Origin: Cephalotus follicularis
Taxonomy: Eukaryota; Streptophyta; Magnoliopsida; Oxalidales; Cephalotaceae
Direction of reading: 5' to 3'
DNA length: 64,000 nt
Assembly (NCBI GenBank): GCA_001972305.1
Contig: BDDD01001639.1
Location: 186,001 to 250,000 of the forward strand
Below are positions 10,501 to 22,500 of this stretch, piece by piece. The notes beneath the pieces are model-generated. The model searched no databases. It saw only the letters and a program-made list of their open reading frames with translations, and was not told where the DNA came from. The stretch's first letter is position 1. Each line of letters opens with the position of its first letter. The position numbers and the translations under genes are program-made.

Positions 10501-13500
10501 ATTTATCCTTTTGCATACTTCATACTTGCCCCTTTTAGAATTTTGACATATCATTTAGATTTGAGTTTTTTGTTTTACGTAGAGCATCGTACTAGTTTAA
10601 TTTACATTATTTGTTTTAGTTTGTGTCAATCTCAGCATTAGTCCTTTTCTCTCATCCTTTACCAAGAAAAAAATGACCGAAAACAATGACAAAACCAAAA
10701 TCATTGGTTCATCTTCACCACCACCCAATGATTCCAAAGCTTTGTCTTTGCGCCTTGACAAATACTAGGAGTCAGTAGACCAAAGGTTTAACCATATGGA
10801 CACTCAGTTTGCGACAATCTTAAGTCTTTTAGGTGGAAGACGAGTTGATGACCACGTAGAAGAGCCAGTTAAATCCCCACATACCTCATCCTATTCATCT
10901 GGGTCAGTTCAGGGAATCTTACGAACTCCAAGTGTACAACAATCAAATCTACCTCCTAAGAATTCGCATATAACCTTTCAGTTTAAGGAACCGCGGAAAA
11001 ATCTTGAGGATAGGTTTGATGAATTCCAGCGTCATCCTAGGCATCAGGATAGACTTTCTCCATCACCACCAGTATCCACCTCCGGGTAGGTTTCCTAGGC
11101 ATCGAGATAGACATTCTCCTCCACCACCTAGGGATGAGTAAGATGACAACTTTGAGATGGCTAAGAGGGTTAAGGTAGATGTACGTTCTTATGATGGCAC
11201 CTTACAGCGTACCACTTTCCTAGATTGGCTAGATGAGATGGAAGATTACTTCCAATGGTATCACATTGGAGACCCTAAGCGAGTTTTGTTTGCTAAGATG
11301 AAGTTGATAGGGTCTGACAAGAAGTATTGGCACAATGTGCAGATGCATCAAGAGCGTATAGGTGAGCCACCCATGACCTTGTGGACCATTATGAGACAGA
11401 AGCTTTAGGAGATGCACGTGCCTGCGACCTATAGGAATGACTTGTATCTCCAACTCATCAATTTGAGACAGTCCTCTACAGTTAATGCTTACATAGAGAA
11501 ATGAGGAGTTAGAAAATAGGTGATACTTGTCAGAGAGTCTCATGATTTGTCAACAGCCTTAAAGAGAACATTCGGAGGGAGGTAGAGTTGTATTCTCCCG
11601 AATCTTTTGCGACAACCTGCCAAAAAGCTCTTGTTGTGGAGCATTACTTCACTAAGACACCTCATCAGTCTAGGTCTTTCTCCAAGTCTAGACCAATTCC
11701 TTCATCTCGAACCAGCCCTCAAACTGCTCCCAAAGAGGGTACCACCAGTACCATTGTGAGAGGTAGTCCATTCCTATGACAACAAGGTAAGGAGATCGAG
11801 GATCCCTGCCTCAAACCCCTTTTTAAGGAGAAGTACCCATGTAACCCACCATTAATCGCTAAAGAGAAGGTCGGATTGGTAATGCAATGTCTAACCCAGT
11901 GCACAAAATTCCTTGGGCAGCCAATCTTGTCCAGAAGAGACAATATAAACTCCCATTTCATGGTATCATAAGCTTTGTGAATATCCACCTTTACAGCACA
12001 CCTAGCAGCACCTCTAATACCCTTTGAGAAGTTCTTGCGCCAAGAGTATGTTATCCTTTATATTTCTACCCTTGATGAAGGCCGACTGAGCCGGGTCAAT
12101 GAGGTCATTAAGAACAGGTTTCAGCCTATTGGCAAGAATTTTCGAGATGGTCTTGTATAAGTAGTTGCAACAAGAAATCGGTCTAAAATCCACCATCGTT
12201 TCCGGGTTCTTCACTTTAGGAAACAACGCAAGAATTGTAGCATTAAGACATTGAGGCATAAAACCAGTAGCAAAAAAGTCCATGATGGCATCTATGCAGT
12301 CCTCTCCAACAATGGCCCAAGCTGCCCTAAAAAAGCAACCATTGTACCCATCCGGCCCCGGTGCTTTATTAGGATTTAAGGAAAAAAGAGCTTCCTTGAC
12401 CTCCTGCCTAGATACTGGATTACCTAATGACCTTTGTTGTTCCCCAGTGATCTGTTTACCATAACTATCCAGGTTAGAATCTCTAATGTCATGCTCCCCG
12501 AGGGTTCCCATAATACTCCGGAAGTGATGTACCCCCACTTGAGATATATCCTCCTCAGCCTCCACCCAAGCCCCTGCTTCATTCCTAATCCTGACAATGT
12601 GGTTCTTAGATTGGCGGACCTTGACCATTCTGTGGAAGTAGGCTGTGTTAGAGTCCCCATCTTTCAAGCATTTTATCCTAGATTTATGTTTAAAGAAAGC
12701 TTCCTCCAATCTTGCTGCCCTTCCAACCTCCTGCCGAAGCTGCCTTTCTCTTACTACCAAAGCCTGCTCCATAGCCCCACTCTCCATCTCATGTTGAACC
12801 AAGTGTAATTTATGCCTGAGCTCTTTAGCTCTAGAATCCGGTCTGGTGGAAAGATTTTTGAGATGGCCTTTGAGGCTTTTGAGCTTCTTGTGGATTACAA
12901 TTAAACGGGAGCCTGTGTATATCTTATCCCATTCCTGCTTGACAATGTGAAGGAATTTTTCACTATCAGTCCAAAAATTGAGAAATTTAAAAGGCCTACC
13001 TTTATACGGCTTCCTTTGTCTAAGATGGATAGAAATTGGAGAATGATCCGAAATCCCGGGAGGATGGAACTGAGCAAATGAGTCACCCATAGACCTAAAC
13101 AATTGTCGGTTTCCCAAGGCTCTATCAAGTTTCTTTAGGACAGCTTCGAAGCCCATTCTCATATTATTCCAAGTGAAATGGAATCCAGTGCCTTTTAAAT
13201 CCTCCAATTCAGCTTTTATAAAAGCATTGTTGAATTCCTGCATAGCTTTTGTCAATCTATTGCTTGAGTTGTGTTCAGCCCCATATCTAGTGACATTAAA
13301 GTCCCCCAAGACCACCCATGGAACATGCTTCCACCGATTAGCACAATGTATCAAATCTTCCCAAAGGGTTCTTCTAGCATTACTATCGCATAATCCATAT
13401 ACAAAAGACACAGAGATGCACATATTGTTAGTAAGAAAAACCTATCCATGTATAGCCTGTTCATTTACAAAAGAAGGTACAAAATTGATGAGGGAAGGGT

Positions 13501-16500
13501 CCCACATCACCACAATCCTTCCCAACATGGAAAAACTGTGATTGGAACAATAAAGCCAATTCTTATTGATGTTTCTAACTACCTTGTCCAGGTTAGTCTC
13601 TCTAACCCTAGACTCCAAAATACCCAGCAAAGAGATGTTATTGGAGCTAACAAAATGTCTAACCTCACTTTGTTTTGAGAGGTCATTTAAGCCCCTCACA
13701 TTCCAAGCGGCTGCTGTAATCATTTGGATGATGGAGCAGGTGGAACTCTTCGACCCCCTTGGCCTTTCTTCTTTTTCTTTTTATGCCCACTGGAACTCCC
13801 AATCAGCAACACCCTAGGAGATGCTTCTATCCTTTCAACATGACATCCTGCCTCAAAACCATCCTCCCTAGCAGAGTTTCTAATCATGTCCGGAGAAGTA
13901 GCAGATGTGTCCGGGGCAAATGGCGCACTCTTCACAGAAGTTTTAGGAGCCTGCTTAATCACTTCCTCTCCAACTCCATGACCTCCATGAACTTCCTTCG
14001 ATGGAGGCAATTCCAACAATGAGGGTTCTAGGTGGACTTGCTCCGTATGGTCCATATGTTTACCCTTTTTTTTAACAGTAATCCAACCCTCAACATCATT
14101 AGGCTTCCTTTGTGCAGCTACCTCAGGTTTGGGCATCCATTCCCTCCGAACAGCACTAGGGCAATTCTTATTTGAGTGATCAAAAACCCTACATAATGTA
14201 CACGCAGCAGGCTGCCACGGGTACTCCACTCCTATTGTAGTTGTACTTCCATCTTCAAGCTCTAGAATTATACTGTCTGGAAAAGAACTAGATGCCGCCA
14301 TTTCAATGCATACACGAGCAAAGCTTAATGCATACCTATTCGTGGTGCAGAGGTCCATGTGAAACGGCTTCCCGAGAACACTTGCAATGTAACTCAACCC
14401 CAATTTTGTCCAAAACTGGACAGGAATTTTGGACAACTTGACCCAGACCGGAATTGAATTACAGTCCTCCAAAGTAAGTGACATTCCTTTGCTCCATTTC
14501 CTAAGAGAAAGATGATAGCCCCATATGTCCCATGGACCATTATCCATGATCCAGTCCCTGGCCTGTCCATTGTCAAACTTCATCAAGAAAACTCCATTCC
14601 CTACAACATGGAAGGTAAAATGCCCCACCTGCCCCCACTTCCTTTCCAAAATTTCTTTAACATTCTTCCCTGGAAGCCGTTTCCCTGTGAGGAAAGCAAC
14701 AACAGAGTGCTCCCACTCCTATGCTCCCTTAGCTGCCACATCAGGAGGAGGTCTAGCTCGAGGGATCCCGTCAACCAGGAGAGGTTGAAAGAATTCCAGG
14801 GTTGAATCTGGGTTTTTTGACGGAGAGAAAAGATCCTTCCAAGAATGGGAATTTGAGGGTACAGTCTTCAGAGAGGGTCCGACAAGAGATGACGACGGAG
14901 AAGGAAGGGCAAATGGAATATGCCCCTCAATTTCCGTAGGAATCTGAGAAGAGACTTGTTTACCATTTGGCTTTTTCAAAATACTCACCGGTACACAGGA
15001 GATGTTGGGAAGAGTTCCCGTTTTATCAGGCGCTTGGTCTTCATTTTCAACCTGTATGGCACCCTGTTCCATAGTACCGCCAGAACTATATATACAAGGA
15101 CCTTGAGGTAAAGGCTCCAGAACAGCCAGGTTATCCATTTCCCTAACCTTACTCGAGACATCCTCCACTTCTTTAACCACCGCACATGTTCATGCTACAA
15201 AACTCTCCGTCCAGGAGTGTAATACCCATTTTTCCGTATATATTTTATTTTATTTTATTTTATTTTATTTGGACCCCTTTAATTTTTTTTTTTGTGGGCT
15301 GCCTACTTGTTTTAGATATGAATTACCCAAAAATTTGGTTTACTTTATTCTGATTGGGCTAATTTAATCCTGATTTTGACCAATGAACACTTTTAGTAAA
15401 TGGATAAAGAAAATATTTTTTTATTTATTTAAAGTTATTTATCACTTTTATTTTAGAAAAGCCAAATTATGCATTTTAAGAAGAAAATCAATTTAAAAAG
15501 GAAATGGTCACTTTTGTTTTAAAAACCAAATTATGCAAAATCAATTTGAAAAGGAAATGGTTGTTTTTTTCCTTTAAGAACCGAATTATGCCACCCTCTC
15601 TCCCTTAATCTCTCCCTTCCCAATTTTGGTTTCTCTCCCATTCTCTCACTTACTCTCTCCCGCATTAACACTCTCTCTTTACCTCTCTCTCCCACGTTTT
15701 TCCCTCTCACTTATGCACTATGCTGAAAATCTCTCCCATGCATTACTCTCCTTTACTTTTGCTCCTTCACACGTTTTTGCCTTATATTTTGGCCACCTTC
15801 TTTCTTTTTTTTTTATCTCCTTCATTCGTCTCTCTCTCACCTGCTGGATAGCTCTCCCTCTCTCTCTCTTGGAAGCGCCATTGTTGCAGCTCAGAGGAAA
15901 GCTTCTTGCTCTGCCGCCCACAGTCCTACATCACTTCAGGTTCAATCTATTGCTTCATTGTGGTGATCTGATTCGTTTGATTTATACTGTAAAAATATGC
16001 ATGTGTTAATCTCTCTTTGTCTCCCCTGCTTCGCCTCTCTCTCTCTCTTTTGCTTGGAGCCGACCAGTCACTGCAAGTCTCGGAATCCTCTGCGTTTCTC
16101 CTTCGGTTTGGCTTCATCCAGGTTCGTTCTTTGTCCTGCTTTGATATGGAACTTTGAACCGTCACTTTCCTTAAGCCACCGTTTGCATATGCCTGCATGT
16201 TCTCCCCTGTTTTTCTGCATTTCTTGTTATTTCCATCGGCATCATGTAAGGGTTGGGTTGCTAGTTGTGTTGACACCGTTGTTGCCATAAATTTATCACC
16301 TGGGTTCATGCTCGGCACTAGGATCGTCCTGCATGTGCGTGTCTGTTGGTTGTGTGTATGTGCTGTGAAAACAGAGTATATGTTGTGCATGTGTTGTGTG
16401 CGTGTTGGGTGTGTTTTGCATGTTGTATGTTCTATGTATGTGGACAGTGTGTGTCGTGCGGGTGTGTGTGTTGTGTAGGCAAAGTATTTGCATGTAATAT

Positions 16501-19500
16501 GCGTATGTGTGTTGTGTGTGTGTTGCATGTAGTATGTGTATGTGTGCAGTGTGTGTTTTGCATGTAACATGCGTATGTGTGCGTGTATGTGGTGAAGGCA
16601 GAGTAAATGTTATTTGTGTGTGCAGTGCGGCTGTGTGCAACCTTTGTGTGAGAGTTTGCATGTGGTGTGTGTGCAGTGAATGAGCCGTGTGTGTTGTGAA
16701 GGCAGTGTACGTATTAAGCAAGTGTGCTGTGTGTGTGAGTTAAGTGTAGACAGTGTGTGTGTTGTGCATGTCGTGGGTGCTGGGTTAGAGTTGTGCGTAT
16801 AGCATTGTGTTATGGGTTGTTAAACCAGACTTCTTCTTCAAAATACATGTAAAGCGCCGACGCTCTTCCCCTTTGTTTCATCAAATGGTCGACGCCATCC
16901 TGCTTTGTTTCTGTAAAGTGTCGACGCTCTGTCCTCAAAGTCTGAGTTTTTTTTTTAAATGTTTAAACGTCGCCTGTGTCCTGATAAACGTTGACGCTTA
17001 TACTAGAAAGAGTCGACGCTTTCGGCTTTGTTCTAGATAACGCGCTGACGCTTTTGCAAGGATTTGTAATTTCTTATTTTGAATTGTTGTTTTATATCTT
17101 TTAGATAATTGTATCGACGGAAGTGCTGCGAAGGTTTAATTGATTTTCTCTTGAGGATAATTTTGGTGTTTACGAAAGGTACGAATTCTTTCGTTCTTGG
17201 ATACTCCCTTCGATTTTATTTGAATAAAGTCCATTTTACTGTTTAATGATTATGTACGGATAACTCTTTTTTCGATACCCTCCCTTGTTGGTTTTATTAA
17301 AATGAGGGTTACTTTGCTTTAAAGAATAAAGTACGGATTCTTCATTCTTGGATATCTCGTTCGGTTTTATCTAAATAAATTCAGTTGTATACTTTTGTGA
17401 ACAACGTACGAATACATCGTTCTTTGGTATACTCCTTTTGTTTATTAAGTAAATCATCTTATGTTTCTATGATTTTTCTCCTGATTTTATTCGGAATAAA
17501 ATTTAGATTCTTAATCCAGGTACGGATTTTCGATGTTCATTTATTTTTACGAATTTTGAAAATAAAGCCAGCTCTAATATTTTTGAAATTAAATATTCCT
17601 GACTTTATAAAATTGAGTTATGATTCGTTTACGAAAATTTTGTACGAATATCTCTTTTATTGTGAAAATTAAATGAGTTGATTCCTGAATGTCAAAATGT
17701 ACGGGGTTCTCGTTTTTTTTTTATTCTTTCGATATTTATGAAAATGATTCCAACTTCGTTACGGATTTTCTTTCCTTGAATTTTAATTGTGAAAATGTCC
17801 GGATTTCTTCATCTTTGGGTCTTATCCTATGATTTTATTGAAATGAATTCATATATTTTTTTCACACGGATTTTTCGTTTTGACAGATATGTTTCGACAT
17901 GATAAAATCTGTTTTATTACTTTTTGGCGTAAAGTTAAATATTACTGATTTTATAAATTGAGCATGATTTTCACTTATGAAAGTATGCTAATTTTTATGA
18001 TACGGATTTTGAGCATGATTTTCAATTACGGAAATATGCAAATTTTTACGCTATGATATGGTTTTGTGAGTAAACCAATATTTGGAAATGATTTTGATAA
18101 ATCATTATTTTTGAAATACTGAGAATATATTGTTTCCTACCTATGGAGGTACCATAGGCATGTCGTAGGCCTGGCACGGGGACATGACACTTCCGTAGCG
18201 GTGTGATTAGACTACGGCGTCTCTCTATGTTTTGAATAAATCCCATGAGATGGATTTATGGATCCGTTATATATGATAGAGGCGTATGAATCGATTCTAG
18301 TATATGGATATGTGATATGTTATGGATTGTGGGAATTGATTGTGTAGTGTCGTACACGTCATTCAGTTTGGCAAGTGGATTCTGTAGGATCCCTTGCATA
18401 TATGTATGTATTTAATTCGATATTGCATCTCTCAGTATAAGACTTGGATTTAAGAAAAGTTTTGAAAACTGATATGCTTTGATATATATCTTTCACTTTT
18501 TGCTGAATTGTGAATCTATATATATGATTTGACATGAGCATCTTTTGAATTGCATAAACTGGTTTAGTTATGAATATTTCTGTTTTTGAAAAGATTTGTA
18601 TTGTTCCATTTCGTAAACTGTTTCGTAAAATGTTTTATTTCGTATTATGAAGTTTTGAATACTGTTTTGTATCGGACACTGTTTTGTTTCGTATTTGTTT
18701 TGATTCGCAACTGTTTTATTTGGTTTCGTCTCGTAACTGTTATGATTTTGGGAATTGATCTATTTCGTAATCTGTTTTGTTTCGTACTGTTTTATGTTTC
18801 TATATCCGTACTAAGGTTTGCTCAGCCGCGTTTTTGTTTCCATGCGACAGGTTATCTGGAGCTTTGGGGGCAAGTGTGATAAGAGAACAACCTTTGAATT
18901 GAGGATTTTATTGAGTTAATTTTCTTTTAGTAATGCTATGTTTTTCAGGACTATGATTTTCAGCTTTAGTTATGTTATCAGGATTATGTTTAGACCATCA
19001 TGTGTTAAATTGGAGACAAATTTGATTATGAGCAGAATTTAAGTTTTGAATATGAGATTTTCTTTTATCAGTTTAACTGGAGACTTATTACTGTTTTTAA
19101 TGACATAGATTTAGGATATGCTGATATGTTTCGATTAGTTCGGTTTAGCGTGACATTTCCGGTTCTGAATCGGGGGTGACATCCTGATTCCGAATCGAGG
19201 GTGTTACAAGGAGGGACTCTTGCCGTCACTCTCAGCTGACGTATTAGAGGAACTAAGCTGGGTGTCCGGGACCATGGAAACCAAGGACAGATGTGACGTA
19301 TCCTCACTCACTTCACCAAGCGGCGAGATATGGGAGTTTCTTTCACAAGCACGCTGAGCAGGCGCGATTGAGTTAGAAACTCCATCCCGTTGAAGGTTAT
19401 CAGGTGCCTACGTATGATTCAAAGAAAGAGCTCCATCCGGGAGACGAAGAGATCGCCTTAACACACTACTCGGTTTCATGGAAAAAGGGAACATAGTAGA

Positions 19501-22500
19501 GAGAAAGGAGGGAGAAGGGTAACTAGGGTTAAAGGTTCTTTGCGGAGGCAAAAAGAAAGAGGGAAGGTTAGGCTTGGGTTCACAAAGAAGGAGGAAACAC
19601 CAGGAGTTAGAGAGAAGGAAGAGCTTCTCACACTAACCCATCACTCACCGATTTTATTTGCAGATCACCAAGTTGTCAAAACTATAATCTGTAAGTCTGT
19701 AGAACTTGTGGCTTACATGCCACAAACTAGACTAAACGAGCTGAAATTGAATTCAACTGCATGAGATATCATTAAGGCTAAAGTATTTGACAATGCCTTT
19801 CTATGGTTTTTAGTTTTGGTTTTCTTAAAAACAAGGATGAAAAGTACACTTAAAATTTACGACGTTTATAACAATATACTGATCTCATATCCCTCAAATC
19901 CCAACCCCTCTCTCAATCACTCTCTCTACCATCTCCTTCCTCTCTCTATTTCTCTCTCAACAGAAAAACTCTATACCATCTCCTTCCTCCACTGATCTCA
20001 TACCCAGATTGAAAGAATCCGATTTTTCTTATACTCAAATCTTGATTCAAATACCCAGATAGGGTAAACCCAAGAAATCAACGACACCCAAAAGTTTTCT
20101 GGTACTAAAGCAATGGAAATCAACAATGGGTCTCTTAGCAAGAAGTTCTATGAGCCATATTTCTTAAGGAAGTACAAAGAGAGGAACTGAGTTTTTATGG
20201 TAGTGATCACAAGGTACTAGTGATTTCTGTGCACACGAATATGCTGGAATCTGGGTTTGTTGGTTTCGATGCAGCCTCTGGATTGAGAGTTGACAGGTTT
20301 GATATGCCAGATGATTCATTCCCTGTTGCAGCGGTGATGGATACGATGGACTAGAGAGGAAGCACCGAGTTTTTATATTTGATCGGGATTTTGATTTCAC
20401 TGGATGTTGGTTGCAGTTTTGATGTTTTCGAGGGGTGAGGATGTTGTTATGGTTGTGCGGTGGGGCTGTGAGGGTGATAGTGGTTTTGATGATGATAGTG
20501 GTGGAAAGGATGGTTTTGGGGTTTGGGGGTTGTAACGAGGTGTTAAAAACACCAGATTGATTACGTATATGATTAGGTACTGAAAGAGAATGAAAGAGTG
20601 ATTGACCGATGTTTCATAGTTCTAAAGGCACATTTTATAATATTAAAATTGATGCCACGTTACAAACCTGTTAAACAACGTTTGCTTGTATCTCTTGTCA
20701 TTGTATATCATAATGTCTGATCAAACATTGATGTTAGACTTATTATATTGTATTATTAGTGTGTATGATTGAACATTATTGTCTACATCGTAATGTTAGT
20801 ATATAGATTTATCATGTTGTATTATTAGTGTGTATGATTGAACATTATTGTCTACATCTTAATGTAGTATATAGATTTATCATGGATTTGTTTAGTTACG
20901 GTATTTTTATAAGAGTAAATTTAGATCGTGGATAAATGATAATGCTTACTTAATTGTTGAGTTCTAAAAAAATTTCTAGAAAGTCTTTGTCAAACATATG
21001 AACAATTGTTTTATGTTGTCAGAATTGTCTTGAGAAACAGCATATCAAAACATCTTTTCAGCAAAAAAAATGTTTTCAACACTATTTTCTGTTTTATGTT
21101 CTCAAAGCAGTTTTGAAACACAAAAACAGAAAACTCTAACCAAACATGACCTAAATTTCTTGATTATTAATCCCTAAATTTCTTTGTTTGATTACTGCTC
21201 TAAATCATATAGCAACGTAATAGAAGAGAATATTTTATTTTGAGGATTATTTGTTATTTTTAGCTTTAATGATATTGAATTGGCTACACAAATTTGCCTC
21301 TTTGTGAGTCTTTTTCCACTGTTCTCTTTCCTCATGTCTCTTCCCCTAATATTCTTCCTTTGTGTGTTCCTATCTCCTTTCTCTTCTTGTCTTCTTCCCT
21401 AATATTCTTAATTCTTATTGTCTATGCCTTGCACCGTTCCCTAACTCTTCTTCTTCCTCAGTCTAATTCTCCCTCAAATATTCCATGCCTCTCTTTTCTC
21501 TTACCGCTTTACGTCACCAATATTGAAAATGGGGGAAAAAAAAGTGGACTTTCCTTCTTCTTCCAGCAGGTTTAATACAACACATATAATCAGGTAAATT
21601 TTAGAAGTTGCTATAAAATCACTGAAAACATTCATATTCTTCTTCCACACACTAATATTCTTCCTTTGTCTGTTCCTATCTACTTCATTCTCTTCTCTTC
21701 TTCCCTGATCTTTTTAATTCTTATTGTCTATCCCTTGTCCCATTTCTTCTATAATTCTTCGTCTTCCTCGGTCTAATTCTCCCTCAAATATTCCATGTGT
21801 CTTATTTCTCAAACACTTTAAATGAACAATATTGAAAATGGGGGGGAGGGAAAGTCAGCTTTTTTGCTTCTTATTCTAGCTGGTTTAATGCAACACATAT
21901 AATCAAATTTAACTTCGAAGTTGCTACAAAATCACTGAAAACGGTAAGCGAAAGAAACCATGCTTCAAATCATTATATTCAATTGATGAAACCACGTTGA
22001 GAATTGAATGTTGACTACTATTCTAATGTTAGACTTATGTTCTTCGATGTAATTGAAATTAAGAGGGTTTGTATTTCACTCTATATCTGATATCGAGTAC
22101 AGAGGTAGTATTTATACTACTATATATGTACATAAATTTAGCCTAAAATACAGTTCCACAGCTCATAATCATTGATAGCAACATTGAGTTTTGACATATA
22201 TATACATTAACACTCCCCCTCAAGTTGGTGCATAGATATCTTGCATTCCCAACTTGCACGAAAGGATGAAATTTGTAGAGCCCAATGTCTTAATTAATAC
22301 ATCAGCCAACTGATCCTTTGATTTTACCAAAGGAAGGCAAATAATGTTATCTTTCAACTTTTCTTTGATAAAAAAATCTATCAATCTCAATGTGTTTCAT
22401 TTTGTCATGTTGGAGTGGATGGTGAGCAATGTTGATTGTTGCTTTATTGTCACAGAAAAGTTTCATAGGGCTTTCATGCAATACTCCTATATCTCTAAAG

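Larger units (their letters stand above)
15218..19208. mobile_element. Solo LTR 1, 3,991 bp, TSD AGGAG
   Basis: It begins TGTAATACCC, ends GGGTGTTACA, and is flanked by perfect AGGAG copies (15213-15217 and 19209-19213). It has no coding frame of note. Length and ends resemble long LTRs of Gypsy chromoviruses (Tekay/Del type), but this lineage call is inference. It contains a TTTTA microsatellite, a TG-rich tract (16330-16780) and a cluster of GTCGACGC motifs (16851-17056). It formed by recombination between the two LTRs of a full element. It sits inside LINE ORF1, so it is younger than the LINE. Confidence 0.9.
13720..19479 (-). pseudogene. LINE ORF1: DUF4283/CCHC gag-like protein, split by solo LTR
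   Basis: It starts [20 protein letters not shown] at 19479 and has a stop near 19407. It runs to 19209, is split by the solo LTR, and continues from 15217; removing the LTR and one AGGAG joins the frame (SPSWTESF). The central part (14649 downward) is a DUF4283-type domain: [19 protein letters not shown] and [25 protein letters not shown] knuckle [14 protein letters not shown] lies near 14190, and a Lys-rich tail [10 protein letters not shown] ends it. The protein would bind LINE RNA. Stops occur near 15185 and 14715. Confidence 0.8.
11755..19640 (-). mobile_element. L1-type LINE, 3'-truncated, interrupted by a solo LTR
   Basis: On the minus strand the order is ORF1 (gag-like, starting near 19479), ORF2 endonuclease (13723-12900), then RT (to about 11760). 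The 3,991-bp solo LTR 15218-19208 splits ORF1. Without it the element is about 3.9 kb. The RT stops just after the GLRQGDP-type motif, so the YADD catalytic loop, the rest of ORF2 and the poly-A tail are missing. LINEs are normally 5'-truncated, so loss of the 3' half points to later deletion. The 5' end, in a pyrimidine-rich leader near 19640, is approximate. No target duplication is visible. Confidence 0.85.

Noticed and set aside
16197-16721. Cys/Val-rich and His/Thr-rich open frames on both strands
   Set aside because: They are produced by the TG-rich simple repeat of solo LTR 1; no start context, no domain, and the composition follows the repeat.
16851-17056. CRISPR-like array of regularly spaced palindromes
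   Set aside because: Spacing and unit sequence are irregular, there are no cas genes, and the DNA is a plant nuclear retrotransposon.
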